Shown: positions 27,699-35,144 of the stretch, one piece after another | Position numbering within the stretch: the stretch's first letter is position 1 | Layout of the letters: each line of letters starts with the position of its first letter | NCBI GenBank assembly: GCA_900555635.1 | Contig: USLU01000042.1 | Coordinates: forward strand, 1-43,960 | Source: an uncultured Bacteroides sp. | GTDB lineage: Bacteria > Bacteroidota > Bacteroidia > Bacteroidales > Bacteroidaceae | Length of the DNA stretch: 43,960 bases | Direction of reading: 5' to 3' | Translations under genes and position numbers: made by a program | The notes under the pieces: generated by a model | What the model was told of the DNA's origin: nothing | Seen by the model: only the letters and a program-made list of their open reading frames with translations | The model's database searches: none

Positions 27699-30600
27699 CT
27701 ACTCAATATCAATACTCTTTTGTACCGGCGAAAGTATGAATGTAAATTCATAATCACCATAAGGCACTTGGTATTCCGGACGAGCAATACGTCCCCAGCT
27801 ATCTTCACAACCCAAGCCAGTTTGAACCTTGTCAATGCAGAAGTTAATCAAATCAGCTTCTTCCACTTCGGGAGAATGCCAGTTTTGTTTATTCCAACCT
27901 TCATCCAAAGACTCGATAGTGTAATGCAATGCTGATGCAGAGAATGGAGCCGCTGATACCACCTTGATACCACTGCCCGACGGACTCAACATCTTCCACC
28001 AGCGGATATCAGTCTTGTTACCGTTCTCTTGCGGACGGATGTAAGAGTAGAATTGTTCATCAACACTCTGACGATAAATACCCAAATCAGTGCAATGATT
28101 GCGATCGTTGTAATTCTCAACCGGGCCACGACCGTAATACTCTACTGTCTCAAAACTACGAGGCATAGGCATTTGCATACCGAAGCGGAACATATTGGCA
28201 ACTTTGGCATCTTTATCAGCAGTCAGTTTCTGAGTGACTTTGATGGCGCCTTCATTATTGATGACATACGTCAGATTCAGTTTGGCAGATACAGAAGGCA
28301 TGTCGTAAGCAGCTTCTACCACTACCTGATTATTCTCAGTACGTTGATCAAAAGAAGTCAGCTTCATTTCGGGGTTCTTCCAGGCAACATACTTACGTTG
28401 AAGACCGGCACCGAAGTCATTATCGGTGGGTGCACGCCAGAAGTTAGGCTTCAGGGCTTCGCCTTCCTTGATGATATCCTGACCGTTTACGTAATATTTG
28501 GACAAGAAACCATTGTGCTTGTTAAATTCAAGACGGAAAGCATCACCGGTTACAATGAGATATGTCCAGTCATTTTCTTGTACGGCAGGAGCAGTAACAG
28601 CGATGTTGCTCTGTTCCAGGTTCTTCAAATCCATGGCAGGAGCTTTGTAAGGAACCAAGGTTAGCTGATTCTTGGCTACGGCATAACCGGCAGGCAACAA
28701 GCCCTCACGGTTCTTCAGCTTGTAGGCTACGTTGAGCAACCATTCTGCACATTGGCAAGTCTTGCCTAAATCCAGTTTCAGTTTGGCAGTCTGTTGAGGA
28801 GCCACATTCAGATTATCTACACGGCCGGTGCGGATTACTTTACCGCCTTTCAATACTTCCCACTCCAGATAGTAGGCAGAAAGATCGCGGAAGAAGTTCT
28901 CGTTGTATACATTGATTTCTCCGTTCTGAAGATCAGCGGGAGTTGTCCAAATATCCTGATAGATATGGCCTACTTCGTACATATGCGGATTGGGAACACG
29001 GTCGGGACTAATCAAACCGTTATCGCAGAAGTTACCGTCGCTGGCATCGAAGCGGTTGAAGTCACCACCGTATGCGTAAATCATCTTGCCGTTCTTGCCT
29101 GTCCAGCGTACGGATTGATCTACGAAATCCCAAATGAAACCACCTTGGTACTTAGGATATTTACGAACCAAATCCCAATATTCCTTGAAGCCACCTTGTG
29201 AGTTACCCATGGCATGCGCATATTCACATTGAATCAGAGGTTTGGTCATAGAAGCGTCTTCACAATAATCCTGGCAACCTTTGTATCCATAATACATCGG
29301 GCAGAAAATATCAGTCTTGCCATCTTTGCGAGCCTGTTCGTATTGTACCGCACGGCTGCTGTCTTCAGCTTTTATCCAATCGTATGCAGCTTCGAAGTTA
29401 GGACCATAACCTGCCTCGTTGCCGAGTGACCAGAAGATGATGCTGGGATGATTGAAGCTACGTTGTACATTACGCTGGTTGCGTTCCATGTGAGCCTTCT
29501 TATAATCGGTACGTTTGGCAAGCGTTTCATCGCCATAACCCATTCCGTGTGATTCGATATTTGCTTCAGCAACGACGTAGATACCGTATTTGTCGCAGAG
29601 GTCGTACCACAGGTTATCATCAGGATAGTGGCAAGTACGCACGGCATTGATATTGAACTTCTTCATTACTTGAATATCTTGTATCATGCGCTCGGGAGAA
29701 AGGTAGTAACCGTTATCCGGGTCTATTTCATGACGATTGGCACCTTTGAAGAGAACAGGCTGACCATTCACTAATATCTGAGCGTTCTTTAGTTCGATCT
29801 TACGGAAACCTACCTTAACAGGAATAACTTCGTTGCTGCCTTGAAGAGTGGCACGCAAAGTATAGAGGTAAGGAGTCTCGGCAGTCCATTTATGCGGATT
29901 CTCGATATTCATAACCACTGTTCCAGAGCCGTGGGCAGTTTCCGTAGCAACCGTTTTGCCTGCTGCATCAAGCAGTTCGAGGTTCACATTACCGCTACCT
30001 TTGAGGCTGAGCGCTACACGCAATGAACCATTCTGATAATTGGCATCCAAGTCGGGAGTGACGCGGATATCCTCAATACGCTTTTTATTGCGGGCATACA
30101 GGTAACAATCACGACCTACCCCGCTGTAACGGAAGAAGTCCTGATCTTCGAGATAAGTGCCATCGCACCAACGGAATACTTGAAAAGCTATCAGGTTCTT
30201 CTGACCGGGTTTCAGGTAAGGAGTCAAATTAAACTCGGCTTCAAGCTTGCTGTCTTCGCTATAACCTACGTAACGGCCATTGACCCACAGGTATATATTA
30301 GAGGTAACAGAACCAAAGTGTGCAATGATTTCTTTGCCACCCCAATTGGCGGGAACCGTAATCTCACGACGATAAGAACCCACGTGGTTGTTCTGTGTCG
30401 GCACCTGCGGAGGGTTACTCTTAAACTGATTGCGCCATGCATATCCGGTATTCACATAGATAGGATCGCCATAGCCGTTCAATTCCCACACACCGGGAAC
30501 GGACATATCGCTCCAACCTTTGTCATTATAACCAACTTTCCAAAAGTCGGTAGGACGGGAATCGGCATCTTGTACCCAAAAGAACTTCCAGGTACCGTTG

Positions 30601-30794
30601 AGCGTCATAAAGTTGGATGATTGTTCTTTTGCACCACGGGCGGCCGCATCAGCCGATTCGTAGGCGAAGTAGTTTGTGTGCATCGGAGCACGATTTACGG
30701 CATTGACTTCCGGGTCTTGCCATTCATGAAAGGACTGTGCATTAGCAGAAAGAGCTAGAGCGGCAAACAGTCCGGTAAGGAGATGTTTCTTCAT
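27699..30794 (-). CDS. GH2 beta-galactosidase
   Basis: This 1031-residue enzyme hydrolyses terminal beta-galactosides. The preferred start at 30794 gives signal peptide MKKHLLTGLFAALALSANAQ; the ATG at 30827 would add 11 residues. Domains in order are sugar-binding jelly-roll (about 50-215), Ig-like (about 220-325), TIM barrel (about 330-620), and a second Ig and Bgal_small_N-type domain (to about 1025), the full LacZ layout. Acid/base is Glu460 in WSLGNEAGYG; nucleophile is Glu524 in CEYAHAMGNS. There is no lipobox, so it is probably periplasmic. It has its own -7 element and an operator-like dyad upstream and a hairpin downstream, so it can be a single-gene unit. In this locus it would remove galactose left after arabinose is stripped from a galactan backbone. 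Confidence 0.95.
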   Translation of the reverse strand: MKKHLLTGLFAALALSANAQSFHEWQDPEVNAVNRAPMHTNYFAYESADAAARGAKEQSSNFMTLNGTWKFFWVQDADSRPTDFWKVGYNDKGWSDMSVPGVWELNGYGDPIYVNTGYAWRNQFKSNPPQVPTQNNHVGSYRREITVPANWGGKEIIAHFGSVTSNIYLWVNGRYVGYSEDSKLEAEFNLTPYLKPGQKNLIAFQVFRWCDGTYLEDQDFFRYSGVGRDCYLYARNKKRIEDIRVTPDLDANYQNGSLRVALSLKGSGNVNLELLDAAGKTVATETAHGSGTVVMNIENPHKWTAETPYLYTLRATLQGSNEVIPVKVGFRKIELKNAQILVNGQPVLFKGANRHEIDPDNGYYLSPERMIQDIQVMKKFNINAVRTCHYPDDNLWYDLCDKYGIYVVAEANIESHGMGYGDETLAKRTDYKKAHMERNQRNVQRSFNHPSIIFWSLGNEAGYGPNFEAAYDWIKAEDSSRAVQYEQARKDGKTDIFCPMYYGYKGCQDYCEDASMTKPLIQCEYAHAMGNSQGGFKEYWDLVRKYPKYQGGFIWDFVDQSVRWTGKNGKMIYAYGGDFNRFDASDGNFCDNGLISPDRVPNPHMYEVGHIYQDIWTTPADLQNGEINVYNENFFRDLSAYYLEWEVLKGGKVIRTGRVDNLNVAPQQTAKLKLDLGKTCQCAEWLLNVAYKLKNREGLLPAGYAVAKNQLTLVPYKAPAMDLKNLEQSNIAVTAPAVQENDWTYLIVTGDAFRLEFNKHNGFLSKYYVNGQDIIKEGEALKPNFWRAPTDNDFGAGLQRKYVAWKNPEMKLTSFDQRTENNQVVVEAAYDMPSVSAKLNLTYVINNEGAIKVTQKLTADKDAKVANMFRFGMQMPMPRSFETVEYYGRGPVENYNDRNHCTDLGIYRQSVDEQFYSYIRPQENGNKTDIRWWKMLSPSGSGIKVVSAAPFSASALHYTIESLDEGWNKQNWHSPEVEEADLINFCIDKVQTGLGCEDSWGRIARPEYQVPYGDYEFTFILSPVQKSIDIE

Positions 30795-30814
30795 GGTAGT
30801 ATATTTATGAAATG

Positions 30815-30855
30815 TTTGTAGCGGCATGCAAACGAATCTTACATACCGCTACAAA
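30815..30855. promoter_or_regulatory. 14-bp dyad overlapping the GH2 promoter
   Basis: Arms 30815-30828 (TTTGTAGCGGCATG) and 30842-30855 match as an inverted repeat at 13 of 14 positions with a 13-bp spacer. The right arm overlaps the -7 element and the predicted transcript start, so it looks more like a protein-binding operator than an RNA hairpin. Confidence 0.6.
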
Positions 30856-30859
30856 GGTA
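30852..30859 (-). promoter_or_regulatory. -7 promoter element of GH2
   Basis: The minus strand reads TACCTTTG, a full TAnnTTTG match. A TTG at 30878-30880 is 18 bp upstream, acceptable for the -33 element. The predicted start near 30845 gives a leader of about 51 nt to the ATG at 30794, which supports that start. Confidence 0.65.
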
Positions 30860-30906
30860 GAAAAGTTATAACGTATTCAAGTGGAATTATCGTTCAAAAA
30901 GGGCTG

Positions 30907-32847
30907 TTATTTACTCATTTGCAATCGATATACTCCGAATGAACGGGGTTGCACCTCTAAATCCAAGGAAGCGGCATTTATTTCTACCGGACGGACACGA
31001 GGCACGATTGCTTCCTGATCCAATGTATTGATCGCTTTCCAATCGCAATTCTGCAAATAGGTGCAAGTACCCGATACGATCCGTTGTTTCTTCAATCCGT
31101 TGAAGTCAATCTTTATCTTTGCAGGTTGAGCGCTCGCATTGACAAGCTTCAAGATGACTTCACCGGTCGGGGCGTCCAGTGCAGCAGTTGCATAAAGGCT
31201 GTCTTGTCCGACCACTGGCTTACCGTTCATTTGTAAAGACAACACGTCGGTTCCGGGATTCATGCCGTACATCTGTTGTACGTAGTAGTTGGGCGTGCGC
31301 ATCATACGCAGGTTATCAAACCAGATAAGATCGGGGTTCCATTGCCAAGCGTCTACATGGGCAAAGAGCGGGGCGTAAGTAGCCAAGCGCACTACATCGG
31401 CATTGCGTTCGAGGCCCGTCATAAAGGCGGCTTCGGACAGAGCGGCGAGGAAGTTATTGGCTTTACCTGTAGGATGGTCGTGCGAAGCATATTCGCCGGC
31501 AAATACCTTAGGACCTTTGCGATCGTATTTATCATAACGGGCGGCGTTGGCAAAGAACCAATCGGGAGCCATGTAATAATGCTCATCCACTAAATCCGCA
31601 CCGAGACGTTTCATTTCGGGCCAGAGGTAATCGAACTTATCACCGTCGGCATTAGGACCGGCAGAACCGATAATCTGTATAGTAGGGTATTTGGCACGAA
31701 TAGCTTTCATAAATACTTCGAGACGTTCGGGATAAACTTCACCCCATTGTTCGTTGCCGATAGCAATCATTTTTAGGTTGAAAGGAGCCGGATGTCCCAT
31801 ATCAGCACGTACTTTGCCCCATTTAGAGGTAACGGGACCGTTGGCAAACTCAATCAGATCAAGCGCATCCTGTACATACGGGTCGAGCTCGGCAATAGGC
31901 ACTATTTCATTACTTTCGTACTGACAAGAGAGTCCGCAGCTCAAAACAGGCAGAGGCTCTGCACCAAGGTCTTCGCTTAACTGGAAGTATTCAAAGAAGC
32001 CTAATCCATAGGTTTGGAAATAGTCCGGAAATGCTTTGTGAGTGAAGGTATAATTCCAACGGTTCTCATTCAAAGGACGATTCTCAACAGGCCCTACACT
32101 GTTCTTCCATTGATAGCGGGTAGCCAGTGTGTTGCCCTCAATGATACATCCACCGGGAAAACGAAATACACCGGGGTTGAGATCATAAAGTGCTTGGGCA
32201 AGGTCTTTACGCAAACCATTCTCACGTTGTTTCCAAGTATTGGCAGGGAATAAGGAAATATGATCCATATCCACAGTACCTTTCGTCAATAAGACCACAC
32301 GAAGACGGGCATGGGCATCGGTGAAAGGGGATTTCAAGGTGGCGGTAAGCTTCTGCCAGTTATTACCACTGACTTCGATTTCTTTCTTTAAAAGATTCTG
32401 ACCGTTGGAGTTTACCAACTCAATAGAAAGTTTCATCGGCTTTGCATCCGGAGTACGGGCATAAACAGAGAAGCGGTAATCTTCACCTTGTTTTAAACCA
32501 ATACCACGGTAGCCTTCATTATCAAGACCGGCACGCAACCGACGACCATCATTCACAACACGTACATAGTGCGGATTACGTTCAAAGCAAGGATTTTCGT
32601 CCTTAACCGTTACATTTCCAAAGGGTACCCATCCCACAAAAGATTGAGGAAACTCAAAAGAACGGTTTTTCACAAGTTCGGCATACAGTCCGCCGTCGGC
32701 TCCGAAGTTAATATCTTCAAAGAAGATGCCATACATGGCAGGGTTGATCTTGGCAGATGGTTTAGAAACATCTACCGTCATTACATGCTGTTGCGCATGG
32801 ATGCCAAGAGCAAAAGATAATGCCAAAACAGTCGTTAATCTTTTCAT
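30907..32847 (-). CDS. GH51 alpha-L-arabinofuranosidase (GH51b)
   Basis: This 646-residue enzyme has the plain GH51 layout: signal peptide ending near HAQQ, NPAMYGIFFEDINFGADGGLYAEL near residue 37, a jelly-roll insert (about 75-205), the catalytic barrel and a terminal beta-sandwich. Acid/base is Glu366 in GNEQWG and nucleophile Glu452 in AGEYASH. It carries no extra lectin module, unlike GH51a. The signal peptide lacks a lipobox, so it is probably periplasmic. It starts 46 bp after the GH127 stop with no hairpin between, so the two are co-transcribed. The pair would remove alpha- and beta-linked L-arabinofuranose respectively. Confidence 0.94.
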   Translation of the reverse strand: MKRLTTVLALSFALGIHAQQHVMTVDVSKPSAKINPAMYGIFFEDINFGADGGLYAELVKNRSFEFPQSFVGWVPFGNVTVKDENPCFERNPHYVRVVNDGRRLRAGLDNEGYRGIGLKQGEDYRFSVYARTPDAKPMKLSIELVNSNGQNLLKKEIEVSGNNWQKLTATLKSPFTDAHARLRVVLLTKGTVDMDHISLFPANTWKQRENGLRKDLAQALYDLNPGVFRFPGGCIIEGNTLATRYQWKNSVGPVENRPLNENRWNYTFTHKAFPDYFQTYGLGFFEYFQLSEDLGAEPLPVLSCGLSCQYESNEIVPIAELDPYVQDALDLIEFANGPVTSKWGKVRADMGHPAPFNLKMIAIGNEQWGEVYPERLEVFMKAIRAKYPTIQIIGSAGPNADGDKFDYLWPEMKRLGADLVDEHYYMAPDWFFANAARYDKYDRKGPKVFAGEYASHDHPTGKANNFLAALSEAAFMTGLERNADVVRLATYAPLFAHVDAWQWNPDLIWFDNLRMMRTPNYYVQQMYGMNPGTDVLSLQMNGKPVVGQDSLYATAALDAPTGEVILKLVNASAQPAKIKIDFNGLKKQRIVSGTCTYLQNCDWKAINTLDQEAIVPRVRPVEINAASLDLEVQPRSFGVYRLQMSK

Positions 32848-32893
32848 ATCTATATATTAATCATTTATAAAATACATAATAAACTTACTTGTC

Positions 32894-34900
32894 TCACTTT
32901 TGAGGCATAGCAGAAGCAGCACTTACCTCCATCGGCAGCCAAACATCCATCTTGCCTTCCCCCCGATGATTCCAAGCATAATAAGGTATTAAAGTCAACT
33001 GAACATCTTTCGTAGCCAATTTGCCTGTTTCATTATAACTCAAAGATTGAGCCTCCGTTACAAGTTGGTTGATGCCATAAAGCATATCAGGTTTCTCAAC
33101 GACCTTGAATTGAGGGTTACGATTCAACAAAACAGTATTCACATCGAAACTATTGTCCGGCCATTCTGCACAATACACAATAGGCCCCCGTTCTACGGCT
33201 ACCCGGCCTTTATCGGCTTCTACCTTATCGTTGGCTTTCACCACACGTGGAAGCATATCGAAGTGTACTTCTACCACATCTCCTTTCTTCCATTTGCGGT
33301 CGATATCCAGATAACCGTCCGCCAGTTCTCCCTGCACTTCCTGCCCATTCACACGAACACAGTAAGTAGGTTTCCGATTGTCGGCATACGTATATAGATC
33401 GCTTGGCAACACACTGTTACGTACCCATCCCGGAATGCGGATCTTCATGGTAAACGGCGCATTGCCTTGTGCTACTGTCAAACGGATATCTCCGTTCCAA
33501 GGATATGCGGTTTCTTGTTGTAGGGTTACTTTCTTATTATTCACCTTCAGTTCTGCTTGGTTGGAGAGGAAGAGGTTTACATAGACGCGGTTATCCTTCA
33601 CGGCATAGACATAGCCCGGCAAAGAAGGGATGAAGCGACTGATGTTGCTGGGGCAGCAAGCGCAGCCAAACCAAGGCTGGCGTGTTATCGTATGGTCGGC
33701 ATTAAAGTGATATTTACCATCGCACGACAACGGATTGGGATAGAAGAACTTCCCACCATCCAGCGATACACCGGAGATAAGTCCATTGTATAGAGAACGT
33801 TCCAAAACATCGAAGTATTTGGCATCGCCGTGCAGCAAGAAGAGGCGATAATTCATGTAGACATTAGCGATAGCCGCGCAAGTTTCGTTATAGGCGGTAA
33901 GATTGGGCAATTCATAATTGTTACCGAAAGCTTCGCCCGCATGTCTGGCTCCGATGCCTCCGGTTATGTAGATCTTCTTGCCGACGATATTCTCCCAAAT
34001 CCGGTCAATAGCCTTGATATAGGAACTATCGCCCGTGATGGCGGCTACATCCCCCCTACCGGAATACATATAACCCGCACGTACGGCATGTCCTACAGCC
34101 TCATCTTGCTCCAAGACCGGCTTGTGCGACTGCAAATACATATCCTTGCGTGCTGTAGTGCCGCGTGCGTCGAGGAAGAACTTGGCCTGGTCGAGATACT
34201 TCTTGTCTCCCGTCACCGTATAGAGGCGCACCAATGCCATTTCTGCAATCTGATGTCCCGGGATAAGCCGCTTCTGTCCGTTGGCTTCGCCTATATTCCG
34301 ACATACGCAATCGGCATAACGGATGGCTATATCCAGGAAGTTGCGTTTGCCGGTAGCTTGATAATGGGCTACTGCACCTTCTACCATGTGTCCTAAGTTA
34401 TAGAACTCGTGGCTCAGGTTTTCCACTTCCGACCAACGTTCCGGTCCCGACCAGTTATGCGGATGCTTGGGATTCATGGTACGGGCGGTATAAAGATAGC
34501 CATCGGGTTCTTGTGCTCCGGCTACAATTACCAGTACGCTGTCGATGTACTTTTCCAGTTTCTTATCCGGATAAGTCTGAAGGGAATAGCTGGCACCTTC
34601 AATCGTTTTGTACACATCGGTATCATCAAAGGAGAATCCTCCTACTTTATAGTCATCACTGGGATGAGCCGCTTTTATGAAATTCTCATAGCGACCTGTC
34701 TCTTCGCATTTGCTGAAGGCAAGAGGAATAGTTACTTTACGACTGGCGTCGAGACGTTGTCCCCAAAATCCATCCGTCACCTTCACTGCGGTGAAAGGTA
34801 CGGGATCGATAGGATATCCCGAATGAATAGTCTGCTTTTTCTGCGCCGACATACTGCATGTTGCAACAGTGACAAGTGTCAATAAAAGTATTCTTTTCAT
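32894..34900 (-). CDS. GH127 beta-L-arabinofuranosidase
   Basis: This 668-residue enzyme has signal peptide MKRILLLTLVTVATCSMSAQ and an (alpha/alpha)6 barrel of the GH127 family, which releases beta-L-arabinofuranose. The active-site set is visible: Glu339 and Cys341 in YNETCA, and Cys413, Cys415 and Cys416 in GCACCPSN. These line up with the zinc-bound Glu and Cys of the Bifidobacterium enzyme HypBA1, where a cysteine is the nucleophile (Cys415 here by alignment). Other supporting stretches are GRGDVAAITGDSSYIKAIDRIW and ITGGIGARHAGEAFG. It precedes GH51b in one unit. Beta-L-arabinofuranose occurs in complex arabinans, in rhamnogalacturonan II and in hydroxyproline-linked arabinans, so the gene widens the range of substrates. 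Confidence 0.93.
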   Translation of the reverse strand: MKRILLLTLVTVATCSMSAQKKQTIHSGYPIDPVPFTAVKVTDGFWGQRLDASRKVTIPLAFSKCEETGRYENFIKAAHPSDDYKVGGFSFDDTDVYKTIEGASYSLQTYPDKKLEKYIDSVLVIVAGAQEPDGYLYTARTMNPKHPHNWSGPERWSEVENLSHEFYNLGHMVEGAVAHYQATGKRNFLDIAIRYADCVCRNIGEANGQKRLIPGHQIAEMALVRLYTVTGDKKYLDQAKFFLDARGTTARKDMYLQSHKPVLEQDEAVGHAVRAGYMYSGRGDVAAITGDSSYIKAIDRIWENIVGKKIYITGGIGARHAGEAFGNNYELPNLTAYNETCAAIANVYMNYRLFLLHGDAKYFDVLERSLYNGLISGVSLDGGKFFYPNPLSCDGKYHFNADHTITRQPWFGCACCPSNISRFIPSLPGYVYAVKDNRVYVNLFLSNQAELKVNNKKVTLQQETAYPWNGDIRLTVAQGNAPFTMKIRIPGWVRNSVLPSDLYTYADNRKPTYCVRVNGQEVQGELADGYLDIDRKWKKGDVVEVHFDMLPRVVKANDKVEADKGRVAVERGPIVYCAEWPDNSFDVNTVLLNRNPQFKVVEKPDMLYGINQLVTEAQSLSYNETGKLATKDVQLTLIPYYAWNHRGEGKMDVWLPMEVSAASAMPQK

Positions 34901-34973
34901 TTTATATTTATATTATTTCTATAAAAAGGTATTTAACGAGGTTATCAGGATAATTTAACGGAGTATCTTTATT

Positions 34974-35108
34974 CTCCTCCTCCCGGGAGGAGGAGTACCC
35001 CGAAGGGGGGAGGTGGTAGGTAGAACTCATTCCTTTGAAAGAATGATTCAGCCTATGTACTCACCTACCACCCCGCCCTTTGGGCACCCCTCCTCCCGGG
35101 AGGAGGGG
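34974..35108. repeat. Paired 22-bp perfect palindromes forming a 135-bp inverted element
   Basis: Two perfect 22-bp palindromes, both built on CTCCTCCCGGGAGGAG, lie at 34974-34995 and 35087-35108. Between them GGAGGTGGTAGGT near 35008 and ACCTACCACCCC near 35063 pair as an inverted repeat, with a small apical stem CATTC/GAATG. The whole folds into a GC-rich cruciform-like structure in an AT-rich gap. It resembles a dispersed intergenic repeat and may attenuate transcription from GH51c into GH127. Confidence 0.8.
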
Positions 35109-35144
35109 AATGAAGTTACTTCTGCAAAGTATATCACTAAATTA

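Noticed and set aside
28029..28664. 211-codon plus-strand frame
   Set aside because: Antisense to the C-terminal domain of the GH2 gene, with no recognisable features.
34974..35108. Insertion sequence
   Set aside because: Only 135 bp, no transposase frame; at most a non-autonomous element.
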